A stretch of 64,000 nt of DNA, from assembly GCA_023435565.1 (NCBI GenBank), contig JAEYRN010000088.1:1-64000 (forward strand). The letters run 5' to 3'. How positions within the stretch are numbered: the stretch's first letter is position 1; each line of letters begins with the position of its first letter. The notes under the pieces were generated by a model. That model had not been told where the DNA came from. It saw nothing but the letters and a program-made list of their open reading frames with translations, and did no database searches. Below are positions 1-8,438 of the stretch, in pieces. The position numbers and the translations under genes are program-made. The DNA is from Bacillota bacterium (lineage in GTDB: Bacteria > Bacillota > UBA4882 > UBA8346).

Positions 1-68
1 TTGAGGGCTTATACTCATCCATCGCTGGTTGCAGTATCCTCATTCTCTTTCAACTGAATGGCTATTAG

Positions 69-503
69 TTGAACCGGACTTTCACCGGCTGGCATTCGTG
101 CGCATCGTGGCGCACCCATTGGATGGCTACCAAATTATCATATGGTCATTGGATGGCGGGAAATATCATTTTCTTCTATCCACTATTATTAATCGGAGTT
201 TTTTTGTATCGGGTTGCGGGTGAAAAATTCTTATTTGCCGGTGTTGCCGTACTGATTTGGAGATTGATGAACTTTCTGGAACATAGTGTTTATACATTGA
301 TTGACCTTCAGATTTCTCCGGGTCTTTTCACCAGTTTTTTATTTGCTTTTATTGGAGTAGCCGGTCTTGTAACACTGTATCAAATGAAAAAAATGTCTTT
401 TAAGTTAATGATTTCATCGTTTTTAACCGCCCTATTTTATGCCGGGTTACCGGTTTTGCTACAAATTATCTTTAGCCCGATTTTTAGGGAAATATATATT
501 TAA
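69..503 (+). pseudogene. Probable truncated multi-pass membrane protein (HXXEE-like C-terminal half)
   Basis: The frame opens at a TTG with no good ribosome binding site. It begins with about 28 low-quality residues (many Trp/His) over DNA carrying a short direct repeat (cattggatggc at 117-127 and 147-157), then gives about 115 residues of convincing membrane protein. Roughly four hydrophobic segments flank a central NFLEHSVYTL...SPGLFTS stretch. That stretch resembles the later helices of HXXEE-domain proteins; this family match is from memory. The expected N-terminal H-x-x-E-E helix is absent, so I read this as a 5'-truncated gene. It could instead be a short intact membrane protein starting at ATG 153. 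Confidence 0.4.
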
Positions 504-612
504 ACTATTCGTAAAAAACCGGGGCAGAACTATCTTCAAAGAGAATCGATGAAATTATTTTTGAGGGGGTATAACTTTAACCGTAGGGAACAGCTTAATT
601 TTTATCTATTAA

Positions 613-762
613 GCTTGGATCTGGATTGCTATTGGCGCCGGTAAAATTTTTGCTTCCAAGTATAAAAACTACTACTCTTTTACCGAAGAGCCGCCGCACT
701 ATTATATTAAATATTACAACGACTTCATGCCGCTTGTAACGGAGATTGAAACCATGCCCTGA
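613..762 (+). pseudogene. Decayed coding fragment, C-terminal tail
   Basis: A 49-codon open stretch directly follows an in-frame TAA (610-612) and ends at TGA 760-762. It has no start codon or ribosome binding site. It reads as a hydrophobic AWIWIAIGAGKIF segment and then a polar, Tyr-rich tail (KNYYSFTEEPPHYYIKYYND). The composition is protein-like, so it is probably the 3' end of a lost gene. I do not recognise the family. With the truncated frame upstream it makes 1-800 a gene graveyard. The rest of 504-829 holds nothing else I can identify. Confidence 0.3.
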
Positions 763-804
763 TTACAAGCAAAACCAAACTAATGGAATTCTTGGTGTTT
801 TAGA

Positions 805-836
805 ATTGTATATTATAAATTGTTAATTGTTAATTG
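805..836. repeat. AT-rich short repeat (aattgt-type)
   Basis: A run of degenerate aattgtta/aattgtaa units sits exactly at the end of gltX, so the last codons and the stop of gltX lie inside it. A related run is at 40145-40178, at the broken end of an hsdR remnant. Confidence 0.5.
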
Positions 837-2305
837 CTCAACGCACTTACGGCTTTGCGGATCCGATCAATGACCCGTTCTTTACCAAGGGCATGTAGCA
901 TCTCGTACATTCCGGGGGTAGCGGTTTTACCGGAAACAGCCACCCGCAAAGGCATAAAGACATCGCCCATTTTTAATTCCAGTTTTTCGGGAAGCGAATG
1001 GAGAGCGGCTTCTAGATCAGCAACAGCGAAGGTCGCCGGGATTCCTTGAAGCGTCTCCATTATTGATTTCAATACTCTATTTGCCGTTTCCGTGTCTAAT
1101 TTCTTTGGAATTAATAATTCCCGTGCCGGGACCGGTATCTCTTCCTGAAGGAAAAAGTCGACCCAACCGGAAATATCCGTCAGTAATTTTAACCGTTCTT
1201 GGACCAAAGGCATCAGCTGTATCAGGTACTCGAAACGTTCCACCGGACAAGGATCCGGCAATAAACCGTCTTTTTGCAAAAATGGCAAACAACGCCCGGC
1301 CAAATCCCGGGGCTCCAGTCCGCGAATATAGACGCCGTTATACCAGTTAAGTTTATCAAGAGCAAATCGGACCGGCGAAGCATTAACCCGATCTAGGCCG
1401 AACAATTTTATTGCTTCCTTTTTAGGGATAACCTCTTGGTCATTACCGGGGTTCCAACCTAACAGCAATAGAAAATTGAACAAAGCTTCCGGCAGGTAGC
1501 CCAATTCTCTGTATTCTTTAACACTGGTTGCGCCATGTCTTTTACTCAACTTGCCTTTACCGTCGGGAGATAAAAAGATCGATAGGTGGACAAATTGGGG
1601 ATGCTCCCAACCCAATGCCTGATATAATAAGACATGAATCGGCGTACTGGGCAGCCATTCATCACCGCGTAAAACATGAGTCACCTTCATAAAATGGTCG
1701 TCAATCACATTGGCGAAATGGTAGGTTGGGAAACCGTCCGATTTGATTAAGACCAAATCTTCCAAAACACTGTTTTCAAATTCCAGATCGCCCCGAAGTA
1801 AGTCTTTGACAATGGTTTTGCCGACAAAGGGCGTTTTGAACCTAATGACCCGCTTCATTCCTGACTGTTCGGCCTGGGCCTCGGGTGAAATATCTCGGCA
1901 ATACCGATCATAACCTACTTGTTCTTTAGCACCCTCCTGGGATTGCCGGACCTGCTGCAAGCGTTCCGGCGTACAATAACAATAATATGCTTTTCCTTCA
2001 TTGATCAATTGCTGTGCAAACCGTTGATAAATTTCCAAGCGTTCCGATTGAAAATAAGGACCATAATCTCCGCCAATCTCCGGACCTTCGTCCCAATCCA
2101 ATCCCAACCAACGTAAGCTTTCCTTAATATCCTCCAATGATCCAGGCACAAACCGGTTACGGTCGGTATCTTCAATCCGTAAAATGAATTTGCCGCCGTT
2201 TTGATTAGCTAACAACCAATCGTATATGGCAGTCCGCGCTCCTCCAATATGTAAATATCCGGTCGGGCTCGGCGCAAATCGTGTTCTTATGCCGTTCGGA
2301 TTCAC
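830..2305 (-). CDS. gltX: Glutamate--tRNA ligase
   Basis: Charges tRNA-Glu with glutamate in the cytoplasm. It is a 491-residue class I synthetase with the HIGH-type motif as YLHIGGART near residue 20, the IEDTD block near residue 45, a Cys-rich insert (YCYCTPERLQ) near residue 110 and the KMSKS-type motif as KLSKRHG near residue 255, followed by the helical anticodon-binding half. Length is normal for the family. The start is GTG, nine bases after AGGAG. A GlnRS gene at 55411-57102 suggests this enzyme need not also charge tRNA-Gln, but discrimination cannot be read directly here. It appears monocistronic. No T-box leader is visible upstream; that 380-bp gap holds a nested palindrome. Confidence 0.97.
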   Translation of the reverse strand: MNPNGIRTRFAPSPTGYLHIGGARTAIYDWLLANQNGGKFILRIEDTDRNRFVPGSLEDIKESLRWLGLDWDEGPEIGGDYGPYFQSERLEIYQRFAQQLINEGKAYYCYCTPERLQQVRQSQEGAKEQVGYDRYCRDISPEAQAEQSGMKRVIRFKTPFVGKTIVKDLLRGDLEFENSVLEDLVLIKSDGFPTYHFANVIDDHFMKVTHVLRGDEWLPSTPIHVLLYQALGWEHPQFVHLSIFLSPDGKGKLSKRHGATSVKEYRELGYLPEALFNFLLLLGWNPGNDQEVIPKKEAIKLFGLDRVNASPVRFALDKLNWYNGVYIRGLEPRDLAGRCLPFLQKDGLLPDPCPVERFEYLIQLMPLVQERLKLLTDISGWVDFFLQEEIPVPARELLIPKKLDTETANRVLKSIMETLQGIPATFAVADLEAALHSLPEKLELKMGDVFMPLRVAVSGKTATPGMYEMLHALGKERVIDRIRKAVSALSN

Positions 2306-2467
2306 TTGAAACCACTCCTATTAATAAAATTCAAATTCACAATCATAACTTTATTATCATACCATAATTAAGCGACCAAATTAAAGAAGTTTTGCTATAC
2401 AGCCAAAGCAAAATTAATAGTCCGTTACTAAACTTCGCTTATTGCCTCAACTTATATATTAAATTAA

Positions 2468-2581
2468 GGAATTGCATAATTCATGATTTAAGCTTTGGCT
2501 CACAATATATTGATAAGATACATCTGGGCTAGTCACTATATATTGTGGCCAAAGGGTTTATTAAGGTAATTATGCAATTCC
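2468..2581. repeat. Nested palindrome, copy 1
   Basis: Outer arms ggaattgcataatt (2468-2481) and aattatgcaattcc (2568-2581) are perfect complements. Inner arms at 2493-2510 and 2538-2554 (ctttggc..cacaatatat type) also pair. Read in the opposite orientation it aligns along its length with the element at 17080-17180, including a shared ataatt-acctt block and a cccagat loop motif. The rest of 2306-2686 is AT-rich with no other feature seen. Confidence 0.7.
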
Positions 2582-2686
2582 CTCAAATAGTTAATTTTGA
2601 TTGTGCCAATTCTTAACATTAATGCCATTGATTCTTAACTGGACACTTGGGAAAAAAAGTCTTATGATTGAGTTGAGGTGATGTCA

Positions 2687-2797
2687 ATGCTTTGTCCTTT
2701 CTGTGGCCAACACAAACTGTTGCGCGCTGAGGGAAAATGGTATTGTCCGCATTGTTTTCACGTTTATCACCGTTTACCACTCTATGGCACCGCATAA
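2687..2797 (+). CDS. Small zinc-ribbon protein, 36 residues
   Basis: ATG 2687 lies six bases after a good GAGGTG site, and TAA at 2795 is followed at once by a strong terminator, so this is a complete small transcription unit. The protein has two Cys-x-x-Cys knuckles (CPFCG at residues 3-7 and CPHC at residues 20-23) spaced like a minimal zinc ribbon, then a basic, aromatic tail. The function is unknown; it could bind nucleic acid or zinc. Below the usual size cut-off for gene callers, it is easily missed. Confidence 0.65.
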   Translation: MLCPFCGQHKLLRAEGKWYCPHCFHVYHRLPLYGTA

Positions 2798-2830
2798 CAA
2801 ACGGCCGGGTCCTACCCGGCCGTTTTATTG
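2798..2830. terminator. Bidirectional terminator between the zinc-ribbon gene and mtnA
   Basis: Perfect 10-bp GC-rich stem acggccgggt/acccggccgt with a 3-base loop, T-rich on the plus side and A-rich on the other. It closes both convergent genes. Confidence 0.9.
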
Positions 2831-2852
2831 TTAGAAACTTACTAACTCCTGA

Positions 2853-3902
2853 CTACTTCTTATAATTGGAGCATTCGCGCCACTTATTAAAAGTAGTCTC
2901 CCAATCCCCTCTTGCTACTCCATACTCGGAAATAATCGCCGTTACATATTTGGCAGGGGTCACATCAAAAGCCGGGTTAAACACCTTTACTCCCGCCGGA
3001 GCTACCGCCACTCCGCCAAAAGATGTCACTTCCTCCGGAGAACGTTCCTCAATCGGAATTTCGGCCCCCGTTTTCAAACTCAGATCTATGGTTGAAAGTG
3101 GAGCTGCCACGTAAAATGGAATATTGTGTTCCTTGGCTAAAACAGCTACTCCATAAGTACCAATTTTATTGGCTACATCCCCATTGGCGGTGATTCGATC
3201 CGCCCCCACAATTACAGCTTGGATTTTTCCCAAACTCATTACGGCAGCAGCCATATTGTCCGTAATTAAAGTAACAGGAATGTTTTCCTGCATAAGTTCC
3301 CAAACTGTCAAACGGGCTCCCTGGAGCAGCGGCCTGGTCTCGTCGGCGAAAACACTGATTCGTTTTCCCTGTTCCACTGCTACCCGAATAGCAGCCAGCG
3401 CCGTGCCGTAAGCCCCGGTAGCCAAAGCTCCGGCATTACAATGAGTTAAAATACTCATGCCATCTTTAAATAAAGCCGCTCCATTTTCCCCAATTTTCCT
3501 GTTAATCAGTCCGTCATCAGCGGCAATAGCTTTCGCCTCCGTTTCAAGAAGATTAATCAATTCAGAGTTGGATTTTTGCCGGGCATTTTCTAAAACAGCC
3601 TTTTGCCGGTTTAAAGCCCAAAAAAGGTTGACCGCCGTAGGACGGGTAGCAGCTAATTCAGTAATTATTTTTTCAATTTGACCGGGCAAATCGGCTAAAT
3701 CTTTATACTCGAAAGCCCCTAGTACTACCCCAAAAGCGGCGGCGATTCCTATAGCTGGCGCTCCTCTTACCCGAAGCTTTTTAATAGCCTCAGCGACAAC
3801 CCGGTAATCGGAAGTAGTTAAATATTTAATCTCTCCCGGGAGCAAAGTTTGGTCGATTAAAGTTACTTTTCCATCTTTATACTCTAATGTTTTCCAAGCC
3901 AT
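2853..3902 (-). CDS. mtnA: S-methyl-5-thioribose-1-phosphate isomerase
   Basis: Converts methylthioribose-1-phosphate to methylthioribulose-1-phosphate in methionine salvage. The 349 residues start at ATG 3902 (MAWKTLEY) after GAGGAG; a longer frame upstream lies inside mtnP and is not used. The family signatures are present: RVRGAPAIG near residue 45, the catalytic Cys in THCNAGALATG near residue 155, and the catalytic Asp in VGADRITANGD near residue 235. It overlaps the mtnP stop by one base (TAATG), implying translational coupling. No later salvage enzymes (mtnB, mtnC, mtnD) are nearby. Confidence 0.95.
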   Translation of the reverse strand: MAWKTLEYKDGKVTLIDQTLLPGEIKYLTTSDYRVVAEAIKKLRVRGAPAIGIAAAFGVVLGAFEYKDLADLPGQIEKIITELAATRPTAVNLFWALNRQKAVLENARQKSNSELINLLETEAKAIAADDGLINRKIGENGAALFKDGMSILTHCNAGALATGAYGTALAAIRVAVEQGKRISVFADETRPLLQGARLTVWELMQENIPVTLITDNMAAAVMSLGKIQAVIVGADRITANGDVANKIGTYGVAVLAKEHNIPFYVAAPLSTIDLSLKTGAEIPIEERSPEEVTSFGGVAVAPAGVKVFNPAFDVTPAKYVTAIISEYGVARGDWETTFNKWRECSNYKK

Positions 3903-4678
3903 TAGTTTTCTCCTCGTCCGCAGCGGCAATTGAAAGTTCCTACGATCACCGTTGTTAAACATTTAAGTATTAATTCCCTCAGTTTGTTTTGATTATCCTT
4001 CATTACCGACACAACTTCCTCATGGGTTAATGGATTTTGGTTAAGTCCGGCAGCCCAGTTGGTTATAGTACTGATACCGGCATAACATAAACCTAATTCC
4101 CGCGCCAGGACCACTTCCGGGACTCCGGTCATCCCAACTACACTTCCGCCTAATTTTTGAAACATTCTGATTTCAGCCGCAGTTTCATAACGGGGCCCCT
4201 CGGCGCATACATAACAGCCTCCGATTTTAACCGGTATTTTACATACTGCCGCCGCTTTTTTGATACTTTCCCGAAGCTCCGAACAGTAAGGTTCGGTCAT
4301 ATCCACATGAGCCCGGAAAGCGTCTCCTTTATCAAAAAAAGTGAATGGGCGCTGCTTGGTAAAGTCTAAAAATTGGTCAATCACAGCCATTGTTCCCGGC
4401 GGGTATTTCCGATCCAAACTCCCTACCGCGCTGGTTGCAATGATCCGTTTCACACCCAGTTCTTTTAATGCCCAAATATTGGCCCGATAGTTAAGCTGAT
4501 GGGGTAATAACAAATGTTCTTTCCCATGCCTCGGAATAAAAGCCACCTCTAATCCGTTAGCCTTTCCGATTAACGGATGGACCATGCCGTATGGAGTATC
4601 AACCTCAATTTCTTTTGGTTCAGTAAAAATTCCGGGCTGATAAAATCCGGAACCGCCGATGATCGCCAATTCAGCCAT
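3902..4678 (-). CDS. mtnP: MTAP/PNP-family nucleoside phosphorylase (probable methylthioinosine/methylthioadenosine phosphorylase)
   Basis: Phosphorolyses the methylthio-nucleoside to free base and methylthioribose-1-phosphate, the substrate of the next gene. The 258 residues start at ATG 4678 with GGGAGG upstream. The phosphate-binding GGSGFY, RHG and ATSAVGSL motifs and the family GVPEVVLARELGL block are present. The base-contact loop reads TNWAAG. In human-type MTA phosphorylases this position carries Asp residues (TDYD) for adenine, while Asn is typical of 6-oxopurine enzymes and of methylthioinosine phosphorylase. Substrate is therefore uncertain. It lies one base from the helicase stop and overlaps mtnA. 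Confidence 0.88.
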   Translation of the reverse strand: MAELAIIGGSGFYQPGIFTEPKEIEVDTPYGMVHPLIGKANGLEVAFIPRHGKEHLLLPHQLNYRANIWALKELGVKRIIATSAVGSLDRKYPPGTMAVIDQFLDFTKQRPFTFFDKGDAFRAHVDMTEPYCSELRESIKKAAAVCKIPVKIGGCYVCAEGPRYETAAEIRMFQKLGGSVVGMTGVPEVVLARELGLCYAGISTITNWAAGLNQNPLTHEEVVSVMKDNQNKLRELILKCLTTVIVGTFNCRCGRGEN

Positions 4679-4679
4679 A

Positions 4680-7133
4680 TTATTTCCTCCCAAATTTCGC
4701 TATTTTATCTCTAAGCTGTTGCTCAATTTTCTCCGGTAAACGCACCAATGGGGGAAAATCTGCTTCAACCTGATTTTTCTCGTTAATTGAATCCGAATCA
4801 TTGTGGAGCATTTTTGGTATATAAGGCTCCATTTCCAATAAGTCATGTAGCATCACCAAGGCCCCTTCCTTGTCGGGGATCCGGCCCTTAGCCGTTGAAT
4901 CCGGGTCCAATTGGGGATTGGGCGGCAAAGGAGATCCGACGCAAGAGGGGCAACCGTTCTCGCAAGAACAACCCATAATCAGCTCGCGGGCTGCATTAAA
5001 CAATTCCTCAACCCGCTCAAAGGAACGAAGCGCAAAACCAAGGCCACCCGGATATTTATCGTAGACAAAGAGCGCCGGCGAACCGAGATTAGCCAAATCA
5101 ACCACTGATCCGATATCACCGCCGTCACACATTACTAAAAAAGGCAACACTTCCGCCAAGACATTGGCAATACCCAACAAGCTCTCCACCGGGTCTTTGC
5201 CAAACTCCTTTACCAGGTGTAAAGTTGAGGGCGGTGGAACAACCCAAAAAGCATTCGTCTGCATTGTTTGTGGATCCAGGCTTATCTTTCCAAAACCGAT
5301 ACTATCACGGGAACCGAATTTGATCTTTCGGAACAAGTATGGTTTGATCATTACTTCGACGCCGCCGAAACCGGTCTCAGCCTTCCGCCATTTCGTTTCC
5401 AATTCCTTTTCGGTAGTCCGGATCTGGACTTCGGTAATCGATTGGGTGAAGTAATCCACTTCGAGCTTTTGGACGTAAGATATCTTTTGCGGAACATTCA
5501 TTTCTTTGACGAAATAAGTTTCGCCGTCATGAAGATAAATTGCTTCGGTAAAAATCTGTTGGTAAGCACTGGCCTCGTCCAGCGTCCCAATTACCTTTCC
5601 CGGAGTGGTTGAAGTATCGACGATACTAAAAGTATTATCGGAAATGTTCCTTAGATTGACTTCGGTGGAAGGAAACCCGGCACTCCGCCAAAAAAACCGG
5701 TTTCCCGTTCTTTGTAACTGGCCGCCTTCCAATAATAACTCTAACAAAGCCGGTGCGTATTCGCCGAATTGGCGGCAATCGTCGGCTACCACCGGGGCCT
5801 CAAAAGCGGCGCAACGCAGATGCCCCATTAAAATGTGGGGATTGTTTGGGTCAATTACAGCCGCTTCCGGATTTTGGCCGAAGAAATACCCGGGGTGCTT
5901 TACTAGATATTGATCAATCGGGTTCTGGTGCGGAATATAAATTACCAGTGAATCTTCACGCGCCCGCCCGACTCGGCCCGCCTGCTGCCAGCTGGAGGCG
6001 ATGGTCCCCGGATAACCTACGACCAAACAAGCTTCCAGTTGACCGATATCAATTCCCAGCTCCAAGGCGTTGGTGCTGGTCACTCCCAAAAGTTCACCTT
6101 CGAATAACTGCCTTTCAATCTCCCGGCGTTCCTCCGGCAGGTAACCACCACGGTAGGCACGGATTTTCTTTGCCAGACTGGGGCTGTGTTTTTGTAGTTG
6201 ATCCTGAACATAGCGATACATTAACTCGGTTACTACTCGGGTTTTAGTAAACGCAATTGTCGGAATCCGGTTTCGGATCAGTTCCGTCATCAAATACGCG
6301 GCCTCGGAATTGGCGCTCTTCCGTTCGGTCTTGGTCTGATCCAGATAAGGCGGGTTCCAAAAGACAAAATATTTCTTACCCCGCGGGGCTCCGTCTTGAT
6401 CGATCAAACACATCGGCAGGCCTACTAAAGCTTCGGCATGGGCCTGGGGATTGTTAATCGTCGCCGAGGTGGCGATGAATACCGGAGAACCGCCATAGTG
6501 GTTGCAAATCCGGCGCAAACGCCGAATCACATTGGCTACGTTAGAACCGAAGACCCCGCGATAGGTATGAAGTTCATCAAGGATAACATATTTCAAGTTC
6601 CCAAAGAATTGGGACCAACCGGGATGTTTGGGCATAATTCCCTGGTGGAGCATGTCGGGATTAGTCAGAATCAAATTCCCGGAGTCACGCAGTTTTTTGC
6701 GGAGATTGACCGGAGTGTCCCCATCATAGGTACCCATTACTGGCGAGTCGCTTTCCCCGTCAAACAGCCGAAGTAAGTTCTTCAACTGGTCCTGGGCCAA
6801 GGCTTTGGTGGGGTATAAAAAGAGCGCCCTGGAACGCCGGTCTCTGAAGAAACTCTCTAGCACCGGCAAATTATAACAAAGCGACTTCCCGCTGGCGGTC
6901 CCGGTGACGATCACCGTATGTTCCCCGCCTCGGATAGCGTTGATGGCTTCCGCTTGATGGGAATAGAGCTTTTGGATGCCTTTCTTTTGCAGCAGCCGCT
7001 CCACTTCCGGACTCAGCCCCGGAATCACTTCCCCAAAAACCGGTTCCCGGCCGGGAAGTTCTTGAATGAAGGCAATTTGGTCCTGGTAATATTGGCTGTT
7101 TCTAATTTCATTTAAAAAGCGTTGTACGTCCAT
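4680..7133 (-). CDS. DEAD/DEAH-box helicase with DUF1998 zinc domain (MrfA/YprA type)
   Basis: An 817-residue superfamily 2 helicase. Motif I is GTASGKS near residue 78, motif II DELH near residue 185, and SATINNP is motif III. The helicase C lobe carries GVTSTNALELGIDIG and QQAGRVGR. The C-terminal DUF1998 region holds a four-Cys cluster (CSCENGCPSC) near residue 735. This is the architecture of Bacillus MrfA, a 3'-5' DNA helicase of mitomycin-lesion repair. The partner exonuclease MrfB is not in the window. It heads an operon with mtnP and mtnA. Its ribosome binding site is inside a leader hairpin (7141-7180). Confidence 0.9.
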   Translation of the reverse strand: MDVQRFLNEIRNSQYYQDQIAFIQELPGREPVFGEVIPGLSPEVERLLQKKGIQKLYSHQAEAINAIRGGEHTVIVTGTASGKSLCYNLPVLESFFRDRRSRALFLYPTKALAQDQLKNLLRLFDGESDSPVMGTYDGDTPVNLRKKLRDSGNLILTNPDMLHQGIMPKHPGWSQFFGNLKYVILDELHTYRGVFGSNVANVIRRLRRICNHYGGSPVFIATSATINNPQAHAEALVGLPMCLIDQDGAPRGKKYFVFWNPPYLDQTKTERKSANSEAAYLMTELIRNRIPTIAFTKTRVVTELMYRYVQDQLQKHSPSLAKKIRAYRGGYLPEERREIERQLFEGELLGVTSTNALELGIDIGQLEACLVVGYPGTIASSWQQAGRVGRAREDSLVIYIPHQNPIDQYLVKHPGYFFGQNPEAAVIDPNNPHILMGHLRCAAFEAPVVADDCRQFGEYAPALLELLLEGGQLQRTGNRFFWRSAGFPSTEVNLRNISDNTFSIVDTSTTPGKVIGTLDEASAYQQIFTEAIYLHDGETYFVKEMNVPQKISYVQKLEVDYFTQSITEVQIRTTEKELETKWRKAETGFGGVEVMIKPYLFRKIKFGSRDSIGFGKISLDPQTMQTNAFWVVPPPSTLHLVKEFGKDPVESLLGIANVLAEVLPFLVMCDGGDIGSVVDLANLGSPALFVYDKYPGGLGFALRSFERVEELFNAARELIMGCSCENGCPSCVGSPLPPNPQLDPDSTAKGRIPDKEGALVMLHDLLEMEPYIPKMLHNDSDSINEKNQVEADFPPLVRLPEKIEQQLRDKIAKFGRK

Positions 7134-7140
7134 AAAAATA

Positions 7141-7180
7141 CCTCTCTCTATTGTTTGATTGATTCGACAATAGCGAGAGG
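7141..7180 (-). promoter_or_regulatory. Leader hairpin masking the helicase Shine-Dalgarno
   Basis: Arms cctctctctattgt (7141-7154) and acaatagcgagagg (7167-7180) pair over 14 positions with one mismatch and a 12-base loop. On the minus-strand transcript the 3' arm contains the GAGAGG site that serves ATG 7133, so translation should depend on opening the hairpin. Confidence 0.6.
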
Positions 7181-7322
7181 CTTCCTGCTTTTTGGGTGTA
7201 ATGAAGGTTTTTGGAGCGTATGAGGGAAAAAGTATAAATTTTCTTAAACAAAAAGTATCATGTCTAATCCAGGGCAGTATAATTGTCCGGATAAAATTTT
7301 GCAGCCTTAAGAAAAGTGGAAA

Positions 7323-8249
7323 TTATTGATCGGTCTCTATTTCAAGCTGTTCAACCAGCCAAGCCTTACGATCCATTTTAATCATCCCTTCTTCCATCTC
7401 ATGTTTCGATGCATATGTAGCGATCCGCTTCGGATTCGGTGCGGCCATATAAAAATCAATAAAATTTTCCCGTGGTGTATAAAAGTCATTTTCGCCAAAT
7501 TGGAAGAAAAAACTGGCTTTGGCGGTTTTAAGCGCATTCACTGGATCGAGACTGGTAAGATCGGTGCAATATTTTTTTAAAGCCTCGCCCTTTGGTATTC
7601 CATCGACTGAATTAAACTTGTACCAGTCAAAATAGCGTCCGGAGCCGGCGATTAATACATAAGCCTTTGACCTCACGTCCACACCAGCCATCGTCGCTCC
7701 GAACATTGCCCCGAAGTCGTGACCGACATAACCAATGCGATTAGGATCGATGTTTGGCTGGGCCAACAAAACATCTATTGCGCGTCTCAATTCTATAGTT
7801 TGTTTGAGGGTATTTTGGTAATCATCGGCGCTTTTCCGATTGAAAAACCAATCAGGGTCCGACCACATGGTGGAAACCAACAGTGAAATGACCCCTTGCT
7901 TAGCTAAGTCTTTGGCTTCATTTAAAAACTGGGTGCGGTTTGAATTTGACGAATGCGGTTCATACCAATGTACAAAAAGGATTCCTGCACAAAGTCCAGC
8001 TGCTTTTTTTGGTAAAACCAGATAAGCTTGAGTCTGTTTATTATCCGATGCGTTATCAAATGTAACATCCCGGATGATTACACCCTGTTTTTCTTCCGCA
8101 CTTGTTACACTCAGGTTGAAAGGTTTTTCGGCTTGATATGTAAGTAATTGTGCCAAATCAAGTGATCCGGCCTGACAAGTAAATTTCTGATATAAACCGG
8201 AAATGAGTAAGTTAACCAAAAATATTATACCGATTACTTTATAATTCAT
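7323..8249 (-). CDS. Secreted or membrane-anchored alpha/beta hydrolase, dienelactone-hydrolase-like, with an Asp nucleophile elbow
   Basis: The 308 residues start at ATG 8249 (MNYKVIG) after GGGAG; an upstream GTG at 8258 is the alternative. An N-terminal hydrophobic segment (GIIFLVNLLISGLY) looks like an uncleaved anchor or signal peptide. The core is an alpha/beta hydrolase: an LFVHWYEPH oxyanion region near residue 95, nucleophile elbow VGHDFGAMFG near residue 180, an acid in FGENDFY near residue 255, and His in SKHEM near residue 285. The elbow has Asp where most of the family has Ser or Cys, as in haloalkane dehalogenases and epoxide hydrolases. Substrate unknown. It stands alone between the helicase operon and guaB. 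Confidence 0.75.
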   Translation of the reverse strand: MNYKVIGIIFLVNLLISGLYQKFTCQAGSLDLAQLLTYQAEKPFNLSVTSAEEKQGVIIRDVTFDNASDNKQTQAYLVLPKKAAGLCAGILFVHWYEPHSSNSNRTQFLNEAKDLAKQGVISLLVSTMWSDPDWFFNRKSADDYQNTLKQTIELRRAIDVLLAQPNIDPNRIGYVGHDFGAMFGATMAGVDVRSKAYVLIAGSGRYFDWYKFNSVDGIPKGEALKKYCTDLTSLDPVNALKTAKASFFFQFGENDFYTPRENFIDFYMAAPNPKRIATYASKHEMEEGMIKMDRKAWLVEQLEIETDQ

Positions 8250-8375
8250 TTTTGACACTCCCCGTTATCAGTAGTTAATGTTATCAGCCTACCATAAATG
8301 AACTGAAAAATTTTCATCAATATATCTAAAATTATATTCAATACCTTTTTCCCAATTCCTGTTAACTAATCACAT

Positions 8376-8404
8376 AAATAAACCCCTCACTCTCAAGTAA
8401 GGGG
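8376..8404 (-). terminator. Terminator of guaB
   Basis: Stem cccct..act/agt..agggg (8383-8404), followed on the minus strand by a T-rich tract; 35 bases beyond the guaB stop. Confidence 0.75.
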
Positions 8405-8438
8405 CAATAATACTTATATTAGCGGTATAAAGAATTAA

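Noticed and set aside
2306..2686. T-box or other riboswitch upstream of gltX
   Set aside because: No T-box signature (such as the ggtggnaccgcg antiterminator word) and no aptamer core could be seen; only the nested palindrome.
5753..6247. 164-codon plus-strand frame inside the helicase gene
   Set aside because: Antisense shadow of a well-supported gene, Arg/Pro-rich with no domain.
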